Assembly: GCA_963725155.1 (NCBI GenBank)
Contig: CAVRXU010000009.1
Span: forward strand, 62,001-126,000
Direction: 5' to 3'
Source of the DNA: DATDAH01 sp963725155
Lineage (GTDB): Bacteria; Actinomycetota; Acidimicrobiia; Acidimicrobiales; DATDAH01
Length of the DNA: 64,000 nucleotides
Each line of letters opens with the position of its first letter. Position 1 is the stretch's first letter. The position numbers and the translations under genes are program-made. The notes below the pieces were generated by a model, which ran no database searches, had not been told where the DNA came from, and worked only from the letters and a program-made list of their open reading frames with translations. Of this stretch, positions 7,079 to 15,307 are shown piece after piece.

Positions 7079-8235
7079 CCGAGCCGGCCGAGGATCGGCT
7101 GGTCACGCCGCTCTTCCTCCTCATCACCTTCTCCGGCCTGGCCTACTTCATGGCCATCGGCTCGCTGCTGCCGGTGCTGCCCCGCTACGTGGAGGACAAC
7201 CTCGACGGCAGCGGGCTCGAGGTCGGCCTCGTCATCGGCGCCTTCGCCGTGTCCGCCGCCATCGTGCGGCCGACGGTGGGGCGCCTGGGGGACCTCGTGG
7301 GCCGGCGGACGATGGCCGTCGGCGGCGCCGCCATCGCCGCCGTCTCGATCATCCCGCTCGGGCTGGTCCAAGCGGTGTGGTTCCTCATCCTCCTCCGCCT
7401 GGTCACCGGGCTGGGCGAAGCCGGGTTCTTCGTCGGCTCGGCCACCGCCGCCCAGGACCTGGCGCCCCCCGACCGGCGGGGGGAGGCGGCCTCGTTCTTC
7501 TCGACCGCCATCTACGGCGGCCTGGCCCTCGGCCCCGTCGTCGGCGAGTACCTGTACCACCACGTCGGACCGAGCGCGAACTGGGTCTTCGCCGCCGGGG
7601 CCTGCGCCCTGTCCACCCTGCTGGCCACGTTCATCCCCCGCGACCTGGGCCGGGTCGAGCACCCGCCGCCCCGGCGGGGGCTGATCCACCCGGCCGCCAT
7701 CCTGCCCGGCACGGTCCTGCTCATGGGGCTGTTCGCCTTCGCCGGCTACGCCGCCTTCGTCCCCCTCTACGTCGACCAGATCGGGCTCGAGGACGCCGGG
7801 CCCTTCTTCCTCGCCTACGGCATCATCGTCCTGGCCGTCCGCATCTTCGGCGCCCGGGTCCCCGACCGGCTCGGGCCGGTCCGGGCGTCGAGCATGGCCC
7901 TGATGTGCATCGCCGCCGGCATCGGCACCGTGGCCGTCGTGGCGTCGGCGACCGGGCTCTGGATCGGCACGGTGTTGCTGGCCATCGGCATGTCGCTGCT
8001 GTTCCCGGCGCTGTTCACCGTGGCCATCAGCAACGCCCCCGACGACGAGCGCAGCCACACCGTGGGGTCGTTCTCGCTGTTCTTCGACCTGTCCCAGGGC
8101 CTCGGCGCCCCGATCCTGGGCGTCATCGTCACCCTCACGGGGGCCGAGCGCCCTGCCTTCCTCGCCGCCGCCTTGGTCGCCCTGGCCGGCCTGGTCATCA
8201 CCAACACCCGCCTGCGGGCTGCCGTCGCCGTCTGA
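7075..8235 (+). CDS. MFS transporter
   Basis: A 386-residue major facilitator with about 12 membrane helices. The loop between helices 2 and 3 carries the family motif as RPTVGRLGDLVGRRTMAVG. No signal or binding domain. An in-frame TTG at 7006 and GTG at 7066 are alternatives; GTG 7075 is preferred for its GTGA overlap with the leader ORF and because no ribosome site is visible elsewhere. Likely a drug or metabolite exporter. It is divergent from the GMC oxidoreductase and ends at a strong hairpin. Confidence 0.85.
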   Translation: MTEPAEDRLVTPLFLLITFSGLAYFMAIGSLLPVLPRYVEDNLDGSGLEVGLVIGAFAVSAAIVRPTVGRLGDLVGRRTMAVGGAAIAAVSIIPLGLVQAVWFLILLRLVTGLGEAGFFVGSATAAQDLAPPDRRGEAASFFSTAIYGGLALGPVVGEYLYHHVGPSANWVFAAGACALSTLLATFIPRDLGRVEHPPPRRGLIHPAAILPGTVLLMGLFAFAGYAAFVPLYVDQIGLEDAGPFFLAYGIIVLAVRIFGARVPDRLGPVRASSMALMCIAAGIGTVAVVASATGLWIGTVLLAIGMSLLFPALFTVAISNAPDDERSHTVGSFSLFFDLSQGLGAPILGVIVTLTGAERPAFLAAALVALAGLVITNTRLRAAVAV

Positions 8236-8237
8236 CA

Positions 8238-8288
8238 GACCGGCCGGGACGGTGGGCCCGCCGTTGGGCGCACCGTGCCCGGCCGGTC
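8238..8288. terminator. Bidirectional hairpin between convergent genes
   Basis: GACCGGCCGGGACGGTG pairs with a right arm ending CCCGGCCGGTC. The stem is about 17 bp with one bulged base and a short GC loop. It lies between the MFS stop (8235) and the stop of the opposite-strand gene (8298), so it can terminate both. Confidence 0.65.
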
Positions 8289-8297
8289 AGAACACGA

Positions 8298-8927
8298 TCA
8301 GAAGACGGTGCGGGTGCCTTCCCGCTCCTCCCGGACCTCGCGGAGGTCGACCGGGCGATCGTCGTCGTCCTGGTCGGTCAGGTCCACGTCGGGACGGTCG
8401 TCGAGCAGGGCGTCGAACAGCGCTCGGTAGTGCACGACCGCACCCCGGAGCTCCTCGGTGTCAGACCCGTCGCCCCGACTGCGGGCGGCGACCGCATGGC
8501 CGGACCGGTAGTGCTCGACCACGTCGGGGTGGTCGACCGAGACGTCGGCGGCCCGCCGCTCGAAGTCGTCGACGGGATAGCCGCGGTCCCGCATCACCTG
8601 CATGACCAGGACGTCGGCTTCGGCCACGCTCTCGGCCGGCGCATCGACGAACCGCTGCTGGACACCCAGCCACGCCTCCATGTACTGGGCCCGGGCCCGG
8701 TCGTCGAGGGGGACGATGTCGAGCTCCTGGCGGCGGCGTTCCCGCTCTCGCAGCTCCTGTTCGGCTTCCTTGCGGCTCTCCGAGCCCTCGATCGTCCGGT
8801 CGTACTCCGACCCGAACCGGTCCTGCAGAACCCGGGACCGTCGCCGGGCCCGCATCCACAGCGCCAAGGCCACGAGGACCACCACTGCCACCGCGATGGC
8901 GATGATCGCCACTGTCGTGCCGTCCAT
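8298..8927 (-). CDS. Single-pass membrane protein, function unknown
   Basis: A 209-residue protein. One N-terminal helix (VAIIAIAVAVVVLVALALWM) is followed by a basic stop-transfer (RARRRSR). A charged helical segment comes next (ESRKEAEQELRERERRRQE), then a soluble domain with VMQVMRDRGYPVDDFERRAADVS and a very acidic end. AAAGGGG upstream of ATG 8927 fixes the start. Proteins of this layout are common in actinobacteria, but I know no function. Confidence 0.7.
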   Translation of the reverse strand: MDGTTVAIIAIAVAVVVLVALALWMRARRRSRVLQDRFGSEYDRTIEGSESRKEAEQELRERERRRQELDIVPLDDRARAQYMEAWLGVQQRFVDAPAESVAEADVLVMQVMRDRGYPVDDFERRAADVSVDHPDVVEHYRSGHAVAARSRGDGSDTEELRGAVVHYRALFDALLDDRPDVDLTDQDDDDRPVDLREVREEREGTRTVF

Positions 8928-8997
8928 GTCAGTACCCCTTTGTCGCGAGGGTGACGACCTACCCGCAGCGCCGGGAGCGAAGACCTGGTGAGTCGAC

Positions 8998-10167
8998 TCA
9001 GATGGCGTTGGGGTACACGGCGAGGGCATAGCCCCCGATCCAGGAGCCCACGAGCACGGCGCCGGTGACCAGGCCGAGCTGGGTGCGGTCCTCGTACCGG
9101 GCCAGCGCCCGGGCGACCGGGATGAGCAGGACGAAGGCGGCGGGGAGGAGGAGGCGGGCGTAGGTCGTCGTGAAGCCGTTGGGGAAGGCGACGACCGCCA
9201 GCATCGTCCCGGCGTAGACGACCAGCGGCCAGGGCACGGTCCGGGCGCAGAGCACGAGCAGGACGGCGGCCCCCAGCAGGGAGGCGACGCTGACGATGTC
9301 CATGAGCACCACGTTCTGGCCCGCCAGCACGTCGAGCAGGTGCTGGCCGGCGCGGGACGTCGAGTCGAAGCCGTCGTTCCATCCTCGGGCCCGGAGCTCG
9401 AACCAGCCGGTCAGGCGGTCGGTGCGCCACGCCACCCAGCCCAGCCAAGCCACGAGGCCGAGCGGCGCCAGCACCACGGCGACCAGGGCCCGGCGATCAT
9501 CCCGCCGGGTCCACAGCTCGTGGAGCGCGGCCAGGACCACGGCCAGCACGAGGGCGCTGGCGGTGGGTCGCACCAGGCCCGCCAGCGCCGTACAGGCTCC
9601 CGCCAGCAGCCAGCGCCGTTCGAGCACGCCGACGAGGGCCCAGGCCGCCAGGGCGCAGAAGAGGGCCTCGGTGTAGGCCATCGACAGGGCGATGGCCATC
9701 GGGGCCCCGGCGAAGAGGGCCACGAGGATCAGGCCGGCCCGCCGCGAGCCGGTGACCAGCGTGCCCAGCCGGGCCACCCCGAGGGCGGCGACCGAGCCGG
9801 CGATGGCGCTGACCCAGAGGGCGGCCCCCAGCAGGCCGAGCCCGGGCAGGAGCGCCACGGCGGCGATCACCGCCGGGTAGCCGGGCAGGTAGCCCATCGA
9901 GGTGAAGGCATCCCGCACGCCCATGGCGTCGGTCAGCCCGGCCGGCGCGCCGTCGTAGCCGCCGTGGGCGATGCCCAGGTACCACTGGCCGTCCCACTCG
10001 GCCAGCAGGTGGGTCAGGGGGGTGTCGACGTGGTTGCGGCTCGCCATCCAGGCCACGACCACCACGCCCACCGCCCGGACCAGCAGGTACAGCCCGATCG
10101 GCGGCAGCGGCCCCGGCCGATCGAGCCAGCCGGCCTCGTCCGCCTGCTCTACCGCCGGGGTGGCCAC
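8998..10167 (-). CDS. PIG-V-like mannosyltransferase, multi-pass
   Basis: A 389-residue GT-C-type membrane protein. After the first helix comes the lumenal signature HLLAEWDGQWYLGIAHGGYD, whose DGQWY segment resembles the PIG-V/GPI mannosyltransferase II group. SMGYLPGYPAVI and a string of about ten hydrophobic helices follow. Such enzymes use polyprenyl-phosphate sugars at the membrane. GTG 10167 is preceded by TACCGT ending 6 nt upstream, so the transcript is probably leaderless. The acceptor cannot be told. Confidence 0.75.
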   Translation of the reverse strand: MATPAVEQADEAGWLDRPGPLPPIGLYLLVRAVGVVVVAWMASRNHVDTPLTHLLAEWDGQWYLGIAHGGYDGAPAGLTDAMGVRDAFTSMGYLPGYPAVIAAVALLPGLGLLGAALWVSAIAGSVAALGVARLGTLVTGSRRAGLILVALFAGAPMAIALSMAYTEALFCALAAWALVGVLERRWLLAGACTALAGLVRPTASALVLAVVLAALHELWTRRDDRRALVAVVLAPLGLVAWLGWVAWRTDRLTGWFELRARGWNDGFDSTSRAGQHLLDVLAGQNVVLMDIVSVASLLGAAVLLVLCARTVPWPLVVYAGTMLAVVAFPNGFTTTYARLLLPAAFVLLIPVARALARYEDRTQLGLVTGAVLVGSWIGGYALAVYPNAI

Positions 10168-10221
10168 GGGCTCACGGTAGGCGCAGCACTCGAAGCCGCC
10201 GTCGAGCCCTCGGAGGACGGC

Positions 10222-11250
10222 TCAGGTCGTCAGGTCGGTGATGACGGCGCGGCCGAGGTAGGCGCCGGCTTCGAGCTCGTCGAAGATCGTGGGCACCTCG
10301 GACAGCGTGCCCGTGCGGGAGACGTGGGTCTTGATCGTGCCGGCGGCGGCGAGGTCGACCAGCTCGCGCATGTCCTGCACGTTGCCGACGGCGGAGTAGA
10401 TGATCGTCGGGTCCTTGAGGAAGAGCAGCCAGGGGTTCAGCTCGAAGTTGCCGTCGCTGCCCGGGGGGATCCCGACGGCCACGAAGAGGCCGCCGGGCCG
10501 CAGCAGGTTCAGCCCGAGGTCGAACCCGGAGACCCGGGCCGCGAACACCAGCGCGGCGTCGACCCCGCCGTACTCGGTCATCACCAGCTCGGCGGCCTCG
10601 GTGGCCCCCACCGCCCGTTCCGCGCCCAGGGAGCGGACGAACTCGAGGCGTTCCTCGCCGACGTCGATGCCCACCACGCGGTAGCCGAACTGGTTGAGGA
10701 TCTGGACCGCGTAGTGGCCGAGGCCGCCAGCGGCGCCGACCACAGCGACCGACCGGCCCGGGCCGATGCCGTGCTTGACCAGCTTCTTGACGGCTCCGTA
10801 GGCGGTGAGGCCGCCACAGGCCAACGGGGCCTCCTCGTCGCCGATTGCGTCGGGGATCTTGACCAGCGCCGGGGCCCACACGCACAGCTGCTCGGCGAAG
10901 GTGCCCATCAGGGCCTGGGACTGGCGGCAATGGCGGGGCCGGCCACTCAAGCAGTACTCGCAGGCGCCGCACCAGTGGCCGCCGCCCATGCCGCCCAGCC
11001 CCAGGATCACCCGGTCGCCCACCGCCACCAGCGTCTCAGCGCCCGGCCCCACGGCCTCGACCACTCCGATCCCCTCGTGGCCGAGGTTGCCGGTGCGGGG
11101 CACGCCCATCCAGTCGCCCCGGGCGACATGGAGGTCGGAGTGACAGACGCCCGAGGCGCTGATGCGCACCAGGGCCTGGTCCGCCGCCGGTACCGGGACG
11201 TCCACGTCACGGACGTGCAGATCGCCGTCCTCGAGCCGGATCGCCTTCAT
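10222..11250 (-). CDS. Zinc-dependent alcohol dehydrogenase
   Basis: A 342-residue MDR-family dehydrogenase. Catalytic zinc site: Cys in SASGVCHSD and His-Glu in NLGHEGIG. The structural zinc loop is reduced to GACEYCLSGRPRHC. The Rossmann motif is VAVVGAAGGLGHYAVQ. It oxidises alcohols or reduces aldehydes with NAD(P). GGGGAG precedes ATG 11250. It is divergent from the pyrimidine-catabolism operon across 198 bp. A promoter-like CCTACGCT lies at 11347-11340. Substrate unknown. Confidence 0.88.
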   Translation of the reverse strand: MKAIRLEDGDLHVRDVDVPVPAADQALVRISASGVCHSDLHVARGDWMGVPRTGNLGHEGIGVVEAVGPGAETLVAVGDRVILGLGGMGGGHWCGACEYCLSGRPRHCRQSQALMGTFAEQLCVWAPALVKIPDAIGDEEAPLACGGLTAYGAVKKLVKHGIGPGRSVAVVGAAGGLGHYAVQILNQFGYRVVGIDVGEERLEFVRSLGAERAVGATEAAELVMTEYGGVDAALVFAARVSGFDLGLNLLRPGGLFVAVGIPPGSDGNFELNPWLLFLKDPTIIYSAVGNVQDMRELVDLAAAGTIKTHVSRTGTLSEVPTIFDELEAGAYLGRAVITDLTT

Positions 11251-11404
11251 GATCGCTCCCCCCGTTGTGCCGTCAGCTGCTCCGAGCCATTGCCGGCTCG
11301 GCGAGGCGACGGTGGTCGTCGGCCTCTCCCCCGGCGACGAGCGTAGGCACGGCGCGGAAGGGCGGCTGACGGACGGGCCCGGCCCACCGGCACGACGGGA
11401 GGAC

Positions 11405-11410
11405 TACGGT
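11405..11410 (+). promoter_or_regulatory. -10 hexamer TACGGT of the pyrimidine operon
   Basis: ACTACGGTCGGG has the same form as the element at 39965 and resembles those at 20509-20504 and 33768. It lies 38 bp before ATG 11449, which has its own AGGAG ribosome site. Confidence 0.4.
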
Positions 11411-11448
11411 CGGGATCGACCCGGTGCCGGCCAGAACAGGAGCCTCCG

Positions 11449-12306
11449 ATGGCGGACGACGACCCTTCGACCACGGTGCGGGCAGCGTTGGTCCAGACCG
11501 ACTGGACCGGCGACAAGGACTCGATGATCGACCGCCACGTGAAGTACGCCGAGGAGGCGGCGGCCGCCGGCGCCCGGGTCGTCTGCTTCCAGGAGCTGTT
11601 CTACGGCCCGTACTTCTGCCAGGTGCAGGACGACCAGTTCTACAGCTACGCCGAGGCCGTGCCCGAGGGGCCGACGGTCCAGCAGTTCTGCGAGGTGGCC
11701 AAGCGCCTGAAGATGGTGATGATCCTGCCCGTGTACGAAGAGGAGCAGCCCGGGGTCCTCTACAACACCGCCGCGGTCATCGACGCCGACGGCACCTACC
11801 TGGGCAAGTACCGCAAGAACCACATCCCGCAGGTGAAGGGGTTCTGGGAGAAGTTCTACTTCCGGCCCGGGAACCTGGGGTACCCGGTCTTCGACACCGC
11901 CGTCGGCCGGGTCGGCGTCTACATCTGCTACGACCGGCACTTCCCCGAGGGCTGGCGGGCCCTGGGCCTGGCCGGCGCTCAGATCGTGTTCAACCCCTCG
12001 GCCACCAGCCGGAGCCTGTCCTCGCACCTGTGGCAGCTGGAGCAGACCTCGTCGGCGGCAGCCAACATGTACTTCGTCGGCGCCCTCAACCGCATCGGGG
12101 TCGAGGACCTGGGCGACAACGACTTCTACGGGACCTCCTACTTCGCCGACCCCCGCGGCCAGTTCGTCGACGGCACCGCGTCGGACCAGGAGGCGGAGCT
12201 CGTGGTGCGGGACCTGGACCTGAAGCTCATCGACGAGGTCCGGGCGGGTTGGGCCTTCTACCGGGACCGCCGCCCCGACACCTACACCCCACTCACCGAC
12301 GCCTGA
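11449..12306 (+). CDS. Beta-ureidopropionase-like nitrilase-family amidohydrolase
   Basis: A 285-residue carbon-nitrogen hydrolase. Catalytic triad: Glu49 in FQELF, Lys123 in KYRKNHIP, Cys160 in ICYDRHFPE. These surroundings match the N-carbamoyl-beta-alanine and N-carbamoylputrescine amidase branch. With dihydropyrimidinase directly downstream (16 nt gap), the likely reaction is N-carbamoyl-beta-alanine to beta-alanine, CO2 and ammonia, the last step of reductive pyrimidine breakdown. ATG 11449 has AGGAG 7 nt upstream. Confidence 0.88.
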   Translation: MADDDPSTTVRAALVQTDWTGDKDSMIDRHVKYAEEAAAAGARVVCFQELFYGPYFCQVQDDQFYSYAEAVPEGPTVQQFCEVAKRLKMVMILPVYEEEQPGVLYNTAAVIDADGTYLGKYRKNHIPQVKGFWEKFYFRPGNLGYPVFDTAVGRVGVYICYDRHFPEGWRALGLAGAQIVFNPSATSRSLSSHLWQLEQTSSAAANMYFVGALNRIGVEDLGDNDFYGTSYFADPRGQFVDGTASDQEAELVVRDLDLKLIDEVRAGWAFYRDRRPDTYTPLTDA

Positions 12307-12322
12307 CGGGAGGAGCCCCGAC

Positions 12323-13735
12323 ATGTCGCTGCTGATCAAGGGCGGGACGGTGGTGTCGGCCACCGGCGCCCAGCTCATGGACGTCGTCGTCGAGGGCGAG
12401 ACGATCACCGCCCTGCTGGCCCCGGGCTCGGAGCCGGCCGAGTCTGCGGAGCGGGGCGCGGAGCAGGTCCTCGACGCCACCGGGAAGTACGTCGTGCCCG
12501 GCGGGGTCGACGGCCACACCCACATGGAGCTGCCCTTCGGCGGCACCGTGGCGTCCGACGACTTCGAGACGGGTACCCGGGCCGCGGCCTGGGGCGGCAC
12601 GACCACGATCATCGACTTCGCCGTGCAGACCGCCACGGAGGACGTGCGGGAGAGCCTCGACGCCTGGATGGCCAAGGCCGACGGCAACTGCGCCATCGAC
12701 TACGGGTTCCACATGATCATCGGCGGGGTCAACGAGGGCTCGCTGAAGGCCATGGACGCCCTGGTCCACGAGGGCATCACCAGCTTCAAGCTGTTCATGG
12801 CCTACCCCGGCGTGTTCCTGTCCGACGACGGCCAGATCCTGCGGGCCATGCAGCAGGCCGCGGGCAACGGCGGGCTGATCATGATGCACGCCGAGAACGG
12901 CCTGGCCATCGACGTGCTGGCTGAGCAGGCCGTCGAGCGGGGCGAGACCGAGCCCGTCAACCACGGCTACGTCCGCCGGGCCGAGCTGGAGGGTGAAGCG
13001 ACCCACCGGGCCATTCAGCTGGCCAAGGTCGGCGCCGCCCCGCTCTACATCGTGCACCTGTCGGCCAGCGAGGCCCTGGAGCAGGTGGCCGCGGCCCGGG
13101 ACGCCGGCGGCAACGTCTTCGCCGAGACCTGCCCGCAGTACCTGTACCTGAACCTGGAGGACCACCTGGGCGCCCCGGGGTTCGCCGGGGCGGGCTACGT
13201 CTGTTCGACCCCGCTGCGGACCAAGCACGAGCACCACCACGCCGATCTGTGGAAGGGCCTGCGGACCAACGACCTGAGCGTGGTGTCCACCGACCACTGC
13301 CCGTTCTGCATGAAGGACCAGAAGGAGCTGGGCCTCGACGACTTCCGGGCCATCCCCAACGGCATCGGCGGGGTCGAGCACCGGATGGACCTCATCTACC
13401 AGGGGGTGGCCGCCGGCGAGCTGACCCTCCCCCGCTGGGTGGAGCTGTGCTCGACCACCCCGGCCCGGATGTTCGGCCTCTACCCCCGCAAGGGCGTGAT
13501 CGCCCCCGGCGCCGACGCCGACATCGTGCTCTACGACCCGGACAAGCCGTGGACGATCAGCGTGGACAACCACCACATGCGCCTCGACTACTCGGCCTAT
13601 GAGGGCATCCAGGTGTCGGGCCGGGTGGACACGGTGCTGTCGCGGGGCCGGGTGATCGTCGAGAAGGATCAATACACCGGGTCCAAGGGCGATGGGATGT
13701 ACCTGCGGCGGGGGCTCTGCGGCTACCTGCAGTAG
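12323..13735 (+). CDS. hydA: Dihydropyrimidinase
   Basis: A 470-residue cyclic amidohydrolase. Metal ligands: HTH in GGVDGHTHMELPFGG, the lysine to be carboxylated in SFKLFMAYPG, His in MMHAENG and YIVHLSA, and Asp in VVSTDHCPF. It opens dihydrouracil/dihydrothymine to N-carbamoyl-beta-amino acids. It sits between the amidohydrolase and the TIGR03842-like enzyme with short gaps (16 and 29 nt), so one operon. GGGAGGAG precedes the ATG. Hydantoinase activity is a common side reaction of the family. Confidence 0.92.
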   Translation: MSLLIKGGTVVSATGAQLMDVVVEGETITALLAPGSEPAESAERGAEQVLDATGKYVVPGGVDGHTHMELPFGGTVASDDFETGTRAAAWGGTTTIIDFAVQTATEDVRESLDAWMAKADGNCAIDYGFHMIIGGVNEGSLKAMDALVHEGITSFKLFMAYPGVFLSDDGQILRAMQQAAGNGGLIMMHAENGLAIDVLAEQAVERGETEPVNHGYVRRAELEGEATHRAIQLAKVGAAPLYIVHLSASEALEQVAAARDAGGNVFAETCPQYLYLNLEDHLGAPGFAGAGYVCSTPLRTKHEHHHADLWKGLRTNDLSVVSTDHCPFCMKDQKELGLDDFRAIPNGIGGVEHRMDLIYQGVAAGELTLPRWVELCSTTPARMFGLYPRKGVIAPGADADIVLYDPDKPWTISVDNHHMRLDYSAYEGIQVSGRVDTVLSRGRVIVEKDQYTGSKGDGMYLRRGLCGYLQ

Positions 13736-13764
13736 GTCCGGCGAGTTCGAACCGAGGGGTGACC

Positions 13765-14763
13765 ATGGACTTCGGCGTGGTGTTGCAGAACAACCCGCCC
13801 GCCTGGCGGGTCGTCGACCTCTGCCGCCGGGCCGAGATCCTGGGCTTCCGCTACGCCTGGACCTTCGACAGCCACGTGCTCTGGCAGGAGCCCTTCGTCG
13901 TCTACAGCCAGATCCTGTCGGCCACGAACACCATCAAGGTCGGCCCGATGGTCACCAACCCGGGCACCCGGGACTGGACGGTCACGGCCTCGCTGTTCGC
14001 CACCCTCAACGACATGTTCGGGGACCGCACGGTCTGCGGCATCGGCCGGGGCGACTCGGCCCTCCGGGTGCTCGGCTACCCGCCGGCGAACCTGGCCACG
14101 GTGCGGGAGGCGATGGCGGTCATCAAGGGCCTGGCCGAGGGCCGCGAGGTCACCTACAACGGGATCCCGCAACAGTTCCCGTGGAGCCGGGGCTCGCAGC
14201 TCGACATGTACATGGCGGCCTACGGCCCGAAGGCCCTGGCCCTGTGCGGCGAGGTGGCCGACGGCTACATCCTCCAGCTGGCCGACCCCCAGATCGCGGC
14301 GTGGACCATCGGGGCCGTGCGGTCCGCGGCCTCCGACGCCGGCCGGGACCCGGACAGCATCAAGATCTGCGTGGCCGCTCCGGCCTACGTCGGCGACGAC
14401 CTGGCCCACCAACGGGATCAGGTCCGCTGGTTCGGCGGCATGGTCGGCAACCACGTGGCCGACCTGGTCGGGCGCTACGGCGCCGACACCGACCTGGTCC
14501 CCGACACCCTCCTCAGCTACGTCGAGGAGCGCAAGGGCTACGACTACGCCGAGCACGGCAAGGCCACCAGCACCCACGTCGACTTCGTGAGCGACGACGT
14601 CATCGACCGCTTCTGCCTCCTGGGCCCGGTCGGGGCCCACGTCGAGCGGCTGGAGGAGCTCCGGGAGCTGGGCGTCGACCAGTTCGCCGTCTACCTCCAG
14701 CACGACGGTCAGGACGAGACCCTCACGGCGTACGGGGAGAGGATCCTCCCGGCCACGGGCTGA
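13765..14763 (+). CDS. LLM-class F420-dependent oxidoreductase, TIGR03842-like
   Basis: A 332-residue TIM-barrel enzyme of the luciferase-like class. Segments MDFGVVLQNNPPAWRVVDLC, AWTFDSHVLWQEPFVVYSQI and MVTNPGTRDWTVTASLFATL match the TIGR03842 subfamily, which is often found next to dihydropyrimidinase. It probably acts in the same catabolic pathway, perhaps as the ring-reducing step, but that is inference. GAGGGG ends 5 nt before ATG 13765; GTG 13759 overlaps that site and is less likely. Confidence 0.85.
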   Translation: MDFGVVLQNNPPAWRVVDLCRRAEILGFRYAWTFDSHVLWQEPFVVYSQILSATNTIKVGPMVTNPGTRDWTVTASLFATLNDMFGDRTVCGIGRGDSALRVLGYPPANLATVREAMAVIKGLAEGREVTYNGIPQQFPWSRGSQLDMYMAAYGPKALALCGEVADGYILQLADPQIAAWTIGAVRSAASDAGRDPDSIKICVAAPAYVGDDLAHQRDQVRWFGGMVGNHVADLVGRYGADTDLVPDTLLSYVEERKGYDYAEHGKATSTHVDFVSDDVIDRFCLLGPVGAHVERLEELRELGVDQFAVYLQHDGQDETLTAYGERILPATG

Positions 14764-14820
14764 CGACAACGGGATCTGTGCGAAGCTTCACCCCGTTTCG
14801 TGGACCGGGGGAATGACGCG

Positions 14821-15276
14821 ATGTTCGAACGGATCGTGGTCGGGGTGAGCCAGGTGGAGTCGGCCACGAGGGCCGCCAAGGCAGCCCTCGCGCTGGCCGA
14901 GCTCAGCGAAGCCACGGTCCACCTGGTCTGCGCCCTCGACCTGAGTGAGCGGGGGGCGCCGCTCTCCGACATGGTCCCCGGCGCCGCCCTGGCCGGCGCC
15001 AAGCCCCCGGACCACGCGCCCGGCCAGGTGAAGGCCCGGACCCACGCCGAACACTTCCTCGAACGAGTGGCCCGGGACACCGAGGTCCGCACCGAGAGCC
15101 ACGTCCTGCCCGGCGATCCCGCAGAGGTGATCCTGCAGGTCGCGGGCGAGGTCGACGCCGACCTGATCGTGGTCGGCAACCGGGGCATGCACGGCGCCCG
15201 CCGGGTGCTGGGCAGCGTCCCCAACACCCTCAGCCACCACGCCGACTGCTCGGTGCTCATCGTCCAGACCGTCTGA
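14821..15276 (+). CDS. Universal stress protein
   Basis: A 151-residue single UspA domain. N-terminal beta strand FERIVVGVSQVESATRAAKA; C-terminal nucleotide loop VVGNRGMHGARRVLGSV, that is G-x2-G-x8-GS, one residue shorter than the usual spacing, then NTLSHHADCSVLIV. ATP binding is likely but not certain. A GGGGGA ribosome site lies upstream of ATG 14821; a longer GTG start is weaker. It follows the pyrimidine operon by 57 nt and precedes the giant cyclase by 31 nt on the same strand. Confidence 0.88.
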   Translation: MFERIVVGVSQVESATRAAKAALALAELSEATVHLVCALDLSERGAPLSDMVPGAALAGAKPPDHAPGQVKARTHAEHFLERVARDTEVRTESHVLPGDPAEVILQVAGEVDADLIVVGNRGMHGARRVLGSVPNTLSHHADCSVLIVQTV

Positions 15277-15307
15277 GCGGAACCGCTCGGCGACCCGCCG
15301 GGCCACA

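Noticed and set aside
9340..11346. 668-codon plus-strand open frame
   Set aside because: It crosses two well-supported minus-strand genes and has the His/Gly/Gln/Arg-rich composition of antisense shadows.
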